From Xenopus tropicalis (Eukaryota > Chordata > Amphibia > Anura > Pipidae), in the NCBI RefSeq assembly GCF_000004195.4, contig NC_030678.2, positions 89,316,904 to 89,380,903 on the forward strand: 64,000 bases of DNA, given 5' to 3'. Position numbers and translations under genes: made by a program. The notes beneath the pieces were generated by a model. The model had not been told where the DNA came from, did no database searches, and worked only from the letters and a program-made list of their open reading frames with translations. Position 1 is the first letter of the stretch; each line of letters opens with the position of its first letter. Below, one piece after another: positions 22,127 to 33,487 of the stretch.

Positions 22127-24153
22127 AATAAAAACAAATGTGAAGCTGTGAAGCAGCTATAATAGAACTGTCAAAAAAATAAAATAGCCACGGCCACTTC
22201 ACTTGTGAGAATAAATCGGTTGTATTCAAATGAAAAAAAAACAACTCACTTTGCAGGGATAAATTAAATTAAAGATCAATAAAAATACATACAAAAAGCA
22301 AAGCTGGCACTTTTAGCTATTTAGTACTCCCCCATGTAAAACTAACTAATGTATTATACTGCAAATATTACTAATAGATTCCCTTTAAATCACACCATCC
22401 CCAAAAAAGGTGTGTCAAGAAGCTCAAACGAAACATTTGGTTAAGATAGTTTGCTTACATAGAGGGGACCATATACAGTCTGCCCTATATTTATGCAGAA
22501 CACCAACCAGCAGTGCATAGAAACTATGTTAAATAGGAGTGTGTATATATTTGGTCCTATTTCTTTTAACATCATTTTGTACATATCCTAAATATTACAA
22601 TGCTCACTGACAAACAAATCAGTGAGATTCCATCTTTAATGCGCAGCATGTAAGTATATACAGTACATATGTACACTCCCTATTACCTTGGAGGTTATAT
22701 TATAGACAGATATGCTACATACTCATGCCTGTTCTATTACACCAGCATACCTTCCTATTGACATTCACAGCTGGAAAATAGGACAGTTTAGGTCACGATC
22801 CTACATACTACAGCTATGTCCCAGTTGTGTCCAACAAATTGCCAGATCTACTTTGTCCACTTTGTGATATCCCTACGCTTTTAGGGGCCAAAATCAGGAC
22901 TCCCCTGCCTAAATAGTAACAACTGAGTGGTATGTACCAGGCCTGGGCAACAGGTGATCCTTTATACGTTACTAAATCATTGACCCCCAAGTGCTATTCA
23001 ACAGCATCTGGAGGGTTAATATGTCAGTTAATGGATTGAGTGACAAAACTCTGTAGAGTTTCATGTACTATTGATTATTAAAAGTGACACGATGAATGAT
23101 AAGTGCTTTCAAACGCTTTCCTCTTGGAATTTCTTTGGTTCATACAACCCCCATCATCCCTAGACAGCCATTTTTAGTGTCTACATAATAGCAAAATATA
23201 TTTTCTGATATAAGGTACAGGAAACAGGTACATTTTATTCAGTAGTCTTGTATACATTTCTGATTTTAATTAAAATAGATTTTGTTTAAAACACCAAAGT
23301 GAGGGATGACGGCACTGTACACAATGAGGTTCCATCTTCGACATTTTGTGAATGTTAAAAGCAAACAACTTTGTTTCACATGCTTGTATGAGTTCACTTT
23401 TTGCACCTATATACACACATACAATAATTAGCTGTAAAACCATACATTCTTATCTATACAATGATACATGCACAGAATGAATAAACAGAACCTACACTGT
23501 ACAGAGAATTTGCACAAATAAATTCAGAACTGCCCCCAGAATTCTTTATAAGTTAAAATGGACTGAAAAAATAACGAGGAAAAAATGTACTTTTAGTACC
23601 AAATTTGTTTAAGAGCAGTAGCCATGCAAACCAATCTTTTTCTTCTGCATAATAAAAAAAACCTCTATATATAGATTTGCCCCAAATGCCATTATCTGAA
23701 CTTATTATATACAGTTACAATATCTGTGCCTTTCTTGTTACCCTGAGAGATCATGCAGTTGCATCCCTTGAAAATATGCTAAGCAAAGGAATTTACATCA
23801 ACAAAATATACAAGATGGTTACAGTCCATACAATGCTTGGAAGGAAGCGTGTGGGGAGACACAGTCAAGTGAGCAGCATTCTTCTGCTTTTAAATGGAGT
23901 GTGCGTCTCTGGAGGTCTGTAGTTTCAGGTAAAAACCCTAGAAAACAAGAAATAAAGGTTTATATACCATTTTAGACTAGTTTATAAAGCTAAAAAAAGT
24001 CTACTGATGTCAGGCTTTCACAGGAGAAATACACCTTATTTATAAATTCAGTTTCCCCATTAGATCCAAATGATCTCATAATAAAGCACCTTCTTTATAG
24101 GCACATAACGTAATGTGAAGAAGCTACCTCAACCCTTTAAAGTTGGGCTTACA

Positions 24154-24908
24154 TTAAAGGAGAAGGACAGTCATTTTGGCATTTTACTGCCAATAGATTT
24201 GCCACATTAGTGCCACCTAGAACCAGGGCTGTGGAGTCGGTAGATAAATTCTCCAACTCCGACTCCTCAGTTTCTGATACTTCCGACTCCGACTCCTCTG
24301 TTTTTAATATGCTAATGTATTTTATACATTCATACAGTCAATGAAAAGCATGCTTCATGGTCATTCAACGTGTTCGTTTATGCACTGCGTGCATTGGGCT
24401 TTTATTCTTATAGCAGAGAAGTAATTAATTATGACTGTTTGTGAATTGGGACATTTAAACTTGCTTTATTTTTTTTTATTTATTCCCATTTAAATTTAGT
24501 AGGAGTTGGAGTTGGTTCATTTTTTGCCGACTCCGACTCAGACTCCAGGTACCCAAAATTGCCTCCGACTCCTTGACTCCAACTCCACAGCCCTGCCTAG
24601 AACAATATATTTATTCTGCAGAAAGCTTTACTATACCTGAGTAAACAGCCCTAGAAGCTCCCTCTGATAGCAGCTACCATTTTAGTTTGGTATTGGTAGC
24701 TTCCTGCTGCAGTTATAGCCATTGGCAGCTCAGATCACAAATTCCTAAGGGTGGGGGAAGTGAGTTCTTATGCATTCTTATGGGAAGGGGGGCAGGAGAA
24801 GGGAGAGGGAGAAAACTGAGCATACTCAAGCCCCAAACCCGAAGGAGCCCTAATAGAGAGGAATACTGATATTGAAGAACATGTTCACAAAAAAGGAGAC
24901 TCCTTTAA
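24154..24908. mobile_element. T2-type MITE in LUZP1 3'UTR intron, split by hAT
   Basis: TTAAAGGAGAAGGACA on the left and GGAGACTCCTTTAA on the right, both at TTAA. Without the inserted hAT element and its duplication it is about 375 bp. Confidence 0.65.
24224..24595. mobile_element. hAT-type MITE nested in a T2 element
   Basis: The ends are CAGGGCTGTGGAGTCGG and the inverse CTCCACAGCCCTG. The interior is marked by repeated GACTCCGACTCC words near both ends. A perfect 8-bp duplication, CCTAGAAC (24216-24223 and 24596-24603), fixes the borders and the class. Confidence 0.85.
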
Positions 24909-25793
24909 ATCCACATCCTTCTTGATTAATTATTTATTCAGTTTCATGCTGCTTATATTGCTACTACCACACAATGCCATTGGTTGAGAAACAGACAATC
25001 TGCTCCTATTTGCTCCTTCCTGTAGCTGCACTGTGTGCAGATACATGGAATTGATTTTATCACAGAAATGTGATTCTCATGACAAATTCTGCTTCATTTG
25101 GCAGCAATTCTGGGGTCTGGGCAGCCATGCAGCATAGTTTTGCAGTGGTTATTACTGGTGATTAGTGCACTACGTTGCTCTGGGCAGGGACATATGTGGT
25201 GAAACATTATTGCTTTAGACTTATCTTTACCACATTATGTATCAAATAGATCTCCTTCAAAGGAGATCTAATGGAATAACTCATATAGGCCCATTTTGCA
25301 ATATAATGTACTAACTGTACTGTTTGCTAAGCTGCAGCACTGAAATGTAGTGCTTGATCTACGTGCATCCTAACATCCACCAGTGGTCTCTGCCTGCTGC
25401 TGTTTTTGTCCACCAATAATTATTTTTGTGCCTGTTCACTATGCGGGTCTGAACCAAAGCGCTCTGGACAGCCACACATAGTAATTAGTAAACAGACATG
25501 TCTGCACTATTTTTATTGGTGGCTGGGAATTTAAGTGCTTTGTTTTTGCAAACAGTACAAAGTTTATATTGTAAAATGTGTCCATATGATGTAGAGAACA
25601 AGCTAACAGATTATAACTTTTTGCCCTTTTATCATCTTTAAATATTATAACAGTAAAAGTGACAACTAAAGGTATATAGCAAACATAGCCTGAAAGATAA
25701 CTGTTTTAGGCGGACCTCAAAGATGCAGGTAAAAAGAGGGGACTGATAGGGAACTCCCAAACATAACAATATTGCATATTAAGGGACATATTA
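24909..25793. other. LUZP1 3'UTR intron, no further gene
   Basis: Intronic sequence without exon-like intervals. A compact perfect hairpin, TAGATCTCCTT with its inverse, lies at 25247-25270 (11-bp stem, 2-nt loop). Confidence 0.45.
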
Positions 25794-26446
25794 ATGATTG
25801 CTTGTGCCAATCATAAAGGAAACCCATCTAAGTTAAAGCAGGGGTGCTGCTGCCATGAGGTGAGTTGAAAAACTCACCTCAGGCAGTAGCAGCTCAAAAG
25901 AGCTGAAATTCCAATTTTTAAATAAGAGTTTCAGCTCTCTGTACTAGTGATGCCCCCCCTCGCTTTATTTACACTATATAAATTATTTAAATCTTGTTTC
26001 CTTAGCCTTGGAGTTACACAACTACAGCAAGCAGGCAGGAGCCATTTGGCTGGTAATGACAGCTTTGCATCATCCCAAAATCTTGTTTATGTGCCAGAAT
26101 GGTGGACCTAATGCCCATGCACTGGTACACAATTAGATTGTAAGGAGGAAGGGGAAAATTTAGGAGTGCAGTGGCATCTATAAAGTGCTAAATTGAAAGT
26201 GAAAATAATTGTCTGCTCCACCTCTAAGCCTAGAGGCGGGGCACCTAGAATTTTCAAATGCCGTTATAATGGATTCGGATTTCAAGACTTTAATTACACA
26301 GCTTTTTATGCCTGGGTGACAGGTCCCCTTTAACAAATTTGGGGTTTTTTTCCAGAGATTATTTTTGCCCGAGATCCAGCATGAGGTCCTTAACTCACAC
26401 AGGGTATCCTTAATCATTGCTTGAGCCTGAAGGCTCGAGCAATCAT
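25794..26446. mobile_element. Family A element, copy 2, with an inserted family B piece
   Basis: The left end is ATGATTGCTTGTGCCAATCATAAAGGAAACCC. The right end is AGGGTATCCTTAATCATTGC-TTGAGCCTGAAGGCTCGAGCAATCAT. It matches the terminal hairpins of 35-1063. Like copy 1, it has been used as a landing site by a TTAA-type element. Confidence 0.6.
25965..26337 (-). mobile_element. Family B MITE, copy 2 (inverted, truncated)
   Basis: On the minus strand it starts TTAAAGGGGACCTGTCACCC, runs through GCCCCGCCTCTAGGC and GTGTACCAGTGCATGGGCAT, and fades after TTTATATAGTGTAAATAAAG. It is colinear with 3369-3892. Confidence 0.55.
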
Positions 26447-26512
26447 AAATCTGGCCCTAAGTGTCTATTCACCTTATTAAAAATTGTTATTCAAGTGATT
26501 TAAAAGACTGTA

Positions 26513-26676
26513 GGGGTTATATAATAAAAGGCACTAAGTTTGACCAGGAGCAGTAACCCATAGCAACCAATCAGCAGGTAGCTTTTACTGCTCACCTGTT
26601 TAAGAACAAACAACTTAATGGTTGCTATGGTTTACTTCTCCTGGGCAAACATTGTGCCTTTTATTATGGTTATACC
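26513..26676. mobile_element. Palindromic MITE with GGGTTATATAATAAAAGGCA ends
   Basis: The left GGGTTATATAATAAAAGGCA is mirrored by TGCCTTTTATTATGGTTAT. Inside, CCAGGAG-AGTAACCCATAGCAACC is mirrored by GGTTGCTATGGTTTACT-CTCCTGG. It lies in the LUZP1 3'UTR intron. A perfect 20-bp palindrome (GGGTGGGATATATCCCACCC) lies nearby at 26850-26869. Confidence 0.6.
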
Positions 26677-27395
26677 ACATTTGTTATTGGCTGCTGTTTA
26701 CATTTTTTGTCTTCACTGCCAATGTATTACAGCCCATTACGTGCTTAATAAATTTGGGTTCACTTGCCTACATGTGGACTTACTGGGAAGCTTTGGGGGG
26801 TATCATTACAGTCATAGTATACTAAGCAGCATCCAAGGGTTAGATACACGGGTGGGATATATCCCACCCATGGGTACAGTTTTGTATACTGTAAATATTA
26901 CCATGGCAACATCAAAAAACATTCCGGTAAATACTGATACAAGCAGGAAACAGTGTTATTTTATTATTCTACTGAGCACTGCACTGCTATCTTGTCTCTT
27001 ATCCCAGGAATCCCTTGCAGCTACACTAGCTGAAGGGCATGTGCAGTAGTGTATCTTTGGAATTTAGAGAGTAAAATCTTTTATTGGAGATTAGCTTGGG
27101 AGAGTTTGTTGCCTGGCTCCCTTCCACTATCCACCTTCCTAGAGGAGTATTCTCAGTGCTAAATGCAAAAGGATCACACATGCATGGTACAATCTCAGTT
27201 TCCACAACCATAATGATATATCACTGTAGAAATCCTACAAGGGAGGAAGCAGAGTGTTGGCAGCAGCCTCCACTGCAAAACACAACAAATATAGGAATAC
27301 AGTTATTATATGGTGAAAGCTAACCCTGGAGCATTATGAGGCAGAGTGTGGAAACATATTACCACAAGATGGTGCTGTAGAGTTTATTTCACCTA

Positions 27396-27641
27396 TAGGG
27401 CTCTTACATACAGGCAGTTGTCCTGTTTCCCTTGTCCTGCTTTCCACTGCAAGGAAATGCACATGTTAATGCAGCCTGTTCTTTTAAAACATCTATTACA
27501 GGGAAGCTCCAAAATGCAGATGGAACACAACTTGGGTACAAACATATAGAAAAGAACAGGCTGCATTTCTTCAGGCATTTTATTGGGGTGAAACACATCA
27601 AAGATCGACCCCAAGGAAAAGCTCATGTGCAAGAGCCCTTA
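27396..27641. mobile_element. Palindromic MITE with TAGGGCTCTT ends
   Basis: TAGGGCTCTTACATACAGGC on the left and CATGTGCAAGAGCCCTTA on the right. The inner arms AATGCAGCCTGTTCTTTT and GAAAAGAACAGGCTGCATT are a clean inverted pair. Frames in it on both strands are by-products. Confidence 0.6.
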
Positions 27642-27934
27642 CCAAGGGCAGAAAATCATGAAACTTTGCATGCTGTTCCACTAAAGTGTCAAATAAACCA
27701 ATTGGCTGCAGTTCTACAATGTTAAGCGCTATGAACCTCATTTTTTTCATTACTGAAAAAAGATTGTTGCATCATTTTTTTACAGCAATATTTAAATCTA
27801 TAATCAATTCATTGTGAGCAGATTCATGTAACATACCATTTGTGATCAAAAATGCAGCACAATGCAACACGTTTTTGTTATAGCCTTGACAGCACAATGT
27901 TTGTATTCATAAATGCAAATAGAAGGCAGCTCAC

Positions 27935-28097
27935 CTTCTTAGGCTTGTACTTCTTCCACGGGTTATTGCTCTAACCTTCGTATCCGTTCCTCCACCATGC
28001 TTGGCTGTTGATGCAAAGATTTACTCCCAGAAGTGTCGACTTTTGTCAGTTTTTCAAGATTGTTCGCCTTTCTCCTAGAGCTATAACTGTACTCACT
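27935..28097 (-). other. luzp1: LUZP1 terminal coding exon plus start of 3'UTR
   Basis: The acceptor TTTCCTATTCAG precedes a 44-codon frame, beginning SEYSYSSRRKANNLEKLTKV and ending SMVEERIRRLEQ, then TAA at 27963-27965. A consensus donor, AAG|GTGAGC, follows 28 nt after the stop, short enough to escape nonsense-mediated decay by the usual 50-nt rule. The frame fits the large exon without a phase shift, and the ending is rich in Arg, Glu and Leu like a short helix. Predicted from sequence; not confirmed by transcript. Confidence 0.75.
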
Positions 28098-31000
28098 CTG
28101 AATAGGAAAGGAAGGGAGAGGATATTAACACCATATGGTAGGACAAAACTTTATCTTGCTTAAAGGGCCAGTAACACCTGTAAAACACTATGGTCTCATT
28201 TATTATACTTTGAACTAGAGAATCCAGAAAAATTACCTAGCATTTTTTTAAGACATCCTCTGGTGTTTTTAGTCATTAATGTCATTCCCAGCTAGTGTTC
28301 CAGTTCGGTGCCTGGCTTTTACCTGGAAACAAGCTATCTTGGCTATTGGTCTGTTAGGCCATGCACATGTACATGTATTATTAACACATTCCTCTTATTA
28401 GACTTATTAGAATGCATTGAGTTGAGAGCAGCAAGTGAGAAATAAGCCAAAATATGGATGGTGGGTATAAGGATATATGCTGGGCAGAAAATTGATTTTA
28501 TCAAATATGGGCACCAGCTGGAAAAGAAAGGTTAAATGATGCGGTCAGCAATGAGTGCCTTACAAAATATAGCACGCCAAAATTACCTTTCCTTGTTCCT
28601 TTAGTGCTGTACATAGACATTAAAGGTTTTGTGGCTTTCGGAATTATTTTGAAGCTCTGATAAACAGGGCGTTTGGTGGGTTGATCAACTGCCGGGGCCA
28701 TAACCTAAGAAAATTCAAGATGTGCAGGCCCTGTGTATATGGGCACCTAGAAAGACTTCCTGGCTAATAACCTCACACAATTGCTGACCAAAACTCAAAA
28801 AAGTCTCTGATTCTAAATAGATTTTAATCATCTTAAAGAGGACCTGTCACCCACACATAAAAAGCTGTATTTAAAAGGTCCTTTGCAAATTAAACTTAAA
28901 TCCAAATTCTTTTTTTTATTAAAACAATCATACCTTTTACAAAAGGTATTTAAAAATCTGGGCTGTCAATCATACATTGCCTGCTTCAGGCATAGAGGTG
29001 GGGCAGGCAATTTCTTTCACTTTCTATTCAGCACTTCCTAGATTTCATTGCATTTATGTATCCTGTACATGGGCATCAAGTGCCTAATTGTGGAGCATAA
29101 ACAAAATTTTGGTATGATGCACAGCTTGTCTTAATAACTTGCTTGCTGTAATTGTGTACTTGCAAGATTGAGGGTTAAAAAGATTTATAGAATTTATGTA
29201 GTGTAAGTAAAGTTTATTAAATGCTCAACCAACATGATAAAACAGGATTTGGAATGATTTCTTAATGTGACTGTTCCCCTTTTAGCAATAAGCTCAAAGC
29301 CAGAACTAAATCTGGCCAATCTGGTTGAAAAGACTGAAGAGTATAACCAGCCTGTGTGTGGGCAACTTAATGTGGCTCTGTTGGGCTTTAAGCATAATTA
29401 ATTAATTTACAAACCTTGCTACACTTCACATAATAGTCTAAGCTTTTTTTTACCAATTTTTTAAACCCAACTCTCTTCACATCTGCAGTGCTGATTCTAC
29501 TTATCACTTCTCTGATGCACCTACTGATACCTTGCCTTTAGACCTGAGCAAATAAACCCATATTTCTATGTAGGGATGCACCGAATCCAGGATTTGGTTT
29601 GTGATTCAGCCTTTTTCAGCAGGATTTGGATTCAGCTGAATTGACACTCCTTGCAGAACCGAATCTGAATCCTTAAAATCACAAGACTTTTTGTCACAAA
29701 CCTAAAAGTTGAAAAAAAATTTCTGCATGTGCAGCGCATGGTGCTCTATAACCCGTCCATATCCTAATTTACACATGCAAATCAGGGCTCCAAATCTGTA
29801 TTCGCCCAAATCTTTTACAAAGGGTTCGGCTGAATCCGAAAATAGTGGATTTGGGGCATCCTGACTGGTTGCTAAAAGTTACTGCAATAAAAATTATTGT
29901 GGACTCTTTTCCACTACCGATCAGGATTTCAAAAGCTTAAAAATACTTAATATATCAATAACAAAAGTTTATTCCTAAAAGGGACATAATGACTAATCTT
30001 CACGTCAAAAAATGTTGATTTTCTCCAATATATGAATTATTTTGCATGCACTTGTATGTTATTTATTAAAATTATCTGTTTCTGATTAAATGATTATGAC
30101 AAATATATTTTGTTTTAAAACCCTTATTTAAGAACATAATATGCTAAACCAATAAAAGCACTAAACCAACAGAAGCACAAAGAAAATAGCTATGTCATAC
30201 CTCTGTGCTCAGGCGATTCCAGGAATTAAGTCCTGCAGATGAGCTCCTTTTGGAAACCGTTTCATTGACTGTACAACTGTTTTCAAAAGAATTCCTGTTC
30301 CTTGAATACATTTCCCGGGTATGAAGTTTTCCAGGTCTCTCATCCTCGAAAGCAGACCTTCGTCTGTGCTTAGTATCCACTGTCACATCTTTGTGATTAG
30401 ACAAAATATCTAGTTCTTCAGTGGATCCAAACACATTGCGTCCATAAGAACTTCTTACCTTTACACTTTTATTATCCAAATGATTCCCTTCAATTTCATG
30501 ACTTTTCAGCAAAACAGTTTCTAGTCCAACACTATTATTGTTGTTTTTCATTTGTTCTTTGAAATTGCCAGGGTCAAAAGCCTTGCTGTTCTCCTTATGA
30601 TCCAAGTTATCTTTTGTATCCACCAATTTTAACATATCTTGTTTATTGATTGATATTTCAAATGGGATACTTATGTTATTTAACAAAGGTTGGTCATTGG
30701 CAGATAGCCGAATATTACTGGTAGAAGTATGCCTTTGTTTTATGATTTCATCTGTGTTAGATCGAGATGAAGGTGATTCGGCTGGAAAAAATGTTATGCT
30801 ACTTGTCACTTTATTTGTTGTTGTGTTAATTTGTGATCTACTCTGTTCTGCACTGGATCTTGCTCTGTATTCGCCCATACTTTCTTTTGTGTCTTTTTCA
30901 ACAATAACTGGCTTAATGATCACTGTGGATTGCAAAGCTTCTCTTGGGCTATATGATCTTGCCCTTATTTCTATGCGGGAAGGTTTTTCCATGCTTTCTG

Positions 31001-33164
31001 AATTATCAGAAGATGTTCTTCTGGATATGTCAGATAATGAATCTCTTTGTTGTTGCTGACTGTCCATATCAAACTGGGAAATCCTCTGCTCCAGTACGTG
31101 TGTCTTTTCTTTAGGATTTGACTGTCTTCTGTTCTGAATTCTTAAAGTTACATTTCTTTTGTCCCATTCTTTATTTTCAGTAGATTCTGAAATATGAGGT
31201 TTTTCAGGAATTTGTGGCTTTAAAGATGATAATGGTCTTTGTCTTTCTCTGTTATATGACACTCTATTTGAATTTAAGTTTTGATTTCCACTATCTTTAC
31301 TTGATAGTGGCTTGGTGGATTGGGCAGTGTCAGAAGAGTTTGTGATGCTATCCATTCTTGATTTAAGACGCGAGTATCTGGAAGGTCTATCCCGAGATAT
31401 GTCCTTTACTTCACTACTGTCTGAATTAGGAGCAGTCTTAGTTTGTACTTCCACCATTTTTGCCGTATATTTATCTGGAGAGGTCCCCTCTAACCCAGAA
31501 GTGACTGGTTCTGAATGCAATGCAGATGAAGAGTTATCATCCAACTGCACTTCATGAAAATTTGAATTGACTTTGTCTGATTTGGCACCAGGAGTCTCAT
31601 TTAAATCTTCATCTTCTTCAGATGTGCTCTCTTTTCTTGAGTCAACAATCTGAGTAACTTTAATAGAATAGTCTTCTCCAAATTGTTTTGCGGATACATC
31701 TTTATTTCCTGTTGATGCTTTCCATGTTTTTTGGGTGTTGTGTTCTTGGGCAGCTGGTGGATATCGACTTAATACAGATGGCTGATCTTTAGCCTTTTTT
31801 ATTTCATGTAGAGCTCCAAACTCTTTAGCAGCAGATACATTGGAAGTTAGTCTATCTTCAGATTTCCTTGAATGGCTTAAAGTCATGTCAGATAAAGTAG
31901 GTTTTAAGGGTCTCTTGCTATTTGTACTTGTGCTTGATAAATGTCTCTTAGAGGAAATATCCACATCTATGTCACGGTGTCTCTCTTTTCTCAGTTGTTT
32001 TGGAGACAAATCTCTCTGAGTATATTTTGATGCAGGAGGTTCAGGTATTACTCCTTTAGACTTATTAGCTCTTTCATTTTTCGATTTATTGTGTAAACTT
32101 AATTCATCGCTACCAATAACTCCATTTTCTACTTCATTCTGCTGACTAACTTGTCTTTTTAGTTCCTTAAGTTCACCATCCAAATGTCTGGCTTTATTCT
32201 GTTCACCAAGGAAGATTTCTTGCAATTTTCTATTTTTCTCTCTAAACTGTTTGAGCTCTTCGTCAATTCCCTCAAATCGTTTTATCTGACTTTTAAGATT
32301 CTCAATTTCTTGACACAAATCATGTATTTTATTGTCTTCTTGTTGTTTATTCCTCTCGTTTTCGCTAGTTGTTTGATTCTCTGATTTAATGTAGTCAAAA
32401 CCAACTCCTTGAGACAATTTAGATATCACATTGTCTTCAATCCGTATTTTATTGTGTTCCAGTAACTGATCAGATGACCGCTGCAAAACATTTGATTCGT
32501 TTTGGGTCTGGTCTCCAATGTTTTTTTTACCTTTTAACTGCTGTTTAAGTTCCTGAATTATTTTTTCATTCTGCTTTTCCTTCTCCAGAAAATATTTTCT
32601 TTCATTAGCAAAACCAACAGCCAAAGACCTAATCTTTTCAAGTTCACTAGTCAAAAACTCTTCAGCTTTATCCAGTTTGCTTTCAGAAGATTCCAGTTCT
32701 CTAATTCTGGCCCTAAGTGTTTCAAGTTCAGAAGTCAATTTCCTAGACATATTTTTTTCTTCATTCAAGCTAAGACACAGTTGGGTGCAGTCATTTTTGC
32801 TCTTGCTAAAAGCTTCTTCCAGCTTCTCCAGTTCTGTCATCTTTTTTTGGAGAATTTCAATTTCTGACCTAAGTTCTCGAGTAACATTTTCTTCATTTTC
32901 TAGTTTTTCCCTAACAATTCTGCACAAATCCTCCGCTTTTTTAACCTCTTCGTCTTTACCTTCAATTTTTACAACCCTCTTTCTCAAAGCGTCAATATCT
33001 GCCAACATGCTAGAGTTGTTCCCTTCTACTTGGACAATTTTTTCCTGAAGTTCCAAAACTTCATCTTCTGCTTTCTGAAGATTTCTTGTAGCTTCTTCCA
33101 GATCATCCAGGCGACGATTTAGACTTTGTAACTTAAAGCGAAGATGTCTGCTTGTGTGTTCCAT
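27963..33164 (-). CDS. luzp1: Leucine zipper protein 1 (LUZP1), two coding exons
   Basis: The CDS joins 33164-30201 to 28097-27963 and encodes about 1032 residues (human about 1076). The N-terminus carries the family block SRHLRFKLQSLNRRLDDLEE (residues 5-24). Strong heptad coiled coil covers about residues 10-215 and 272-345. The rest is Ser-rich, basic and probably disordered, with conserved islands: SVLSRYPPAAQEH (463-475), YSPREAL (738-744), VIIKPVIVEKD (748-758), KVTSSITFFP (785-794), RHTSTSNIRL (811-820). The start has a strong context (GCAGCCATGG). The donor GAG|GTATGA and acceptor CTATTCAG|AGTGAG are phase 0. In mammals LUZP1 binds actin and microtubules, sits at centrosomes and cell junctions, and restrains cilium formation; mouse loss gives neural tube closure defects. 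That role is inferred here by orthology. No frame breaks are seen. Confidence 0.95.
28833..29284 (+). mobile_element. Family B MITE, copy 3, in a LUZP1 intron
   Basis: TTAAAGAGGACCTGTCACCC at the left and a decayed GTGACTGTTCCCCTTTT at the right. The internal GCATAGAGGTGGGGCAGGCA and TAGTGTAAGTAAAGTTTATT match copy 1. It lies antisense to the gene, between the two coding exons. Confidence 0.65.
29571..29864. mobile_element. hAT-like MITE with TAGGGATGCACCGAATCC end
   Basis: The left end is TAGGGATGCACCGAATCCAG. The right end GTGGATTTGGGGCATCCTGA is a decayed inverse, and ATTCGGTTCAGC-like words are mirrored inside. The flanking duplication is no longer clear. A similar start (AAGGATGCACCAGAT) is seen at 54596. 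Confidence 0.55.
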
Positions 33165-33442
33165 GGCTGCAGTAAACTGATGGCTCTCACAAGAGCCCTT
33201 ACCAAATCTTTTTTCTAATATGAGTTCGTTGGCAAGTCAGTTATTATCCTTTCTCTTCTTGATAAGCACACCTTGGCGGACATCCAGTCATCATTTTAAC
33301 CTTAAAAAGAATGATAAAATGAAGATTACCATAGGCATTCAAATCTTTATAACATGTTTCTATACAAAATTCATTCTATATATGAAAGTGCTTCATGTGG
33401 TGTGTACATTTCTTTCAGTTGTCAGTCAACGAAGAAAAGGCT
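33165..33442. other. LUZP1 5' flank: UTR or intron
   Basis: On the minus strand CTGCAG sits 2 nt before the start codon and could be a splice acceptor, though its pyrimidine tract is poor. Otherwise the exon runs further 5'. No promoter element or CpG-rich stretch is visible here. Confidence 0.4.
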
Positions 33443-33487
33443 AAGTCACTTGGGGGTGCCAAAATGTTAGGCACCCCCAAGTGACTT
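33443..33487. repeat. Perfect 18-bp stem hairpin
   Basis: AAGTCACTTGGGGGTGCC (33443-33460) and its exact inverse (33470-33487) are separated by the 9-nt loop AAAATGTTA. It lies about 280 bp upstream of the LUZP1 start codon. It may be the end hairpin of a Xenopus repeat. Confidence 0.7.

Larger units (their letters stand above)
20700..23937 (-). other. luzp1: LUZP1 last exon, 3'UTR (inferred)
   Basis: A good acceptor on the minus strand, CTTGTTTTCTAG, ends at 23938. It would pair with the donor after the LUZP1 stop at 27934. The stretch down to the AATAAA at 20723-20728 has no long frame, few strong repeat boundaries apart from the MITE at 21831-22107, and is AU-rich, as expected of a long 3'UTR. 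The right-hand start and the cleavage site (about 20700) are inferred and need transcript data. Confidence 0.5.

Noticed and set aside
26618..27049. 143-codon plus-strand frame
   Set aside because: It starts inside a palindromic MITE, has no family resemblance and no exon signals, and lies in the antisense strand of a LUZP1 intron.
30646..33048. Plus-strand frames opposite the LUZP1 exon
   Set aside because: These are mirror frames of a long coding exon with biased composition, not separate genes.
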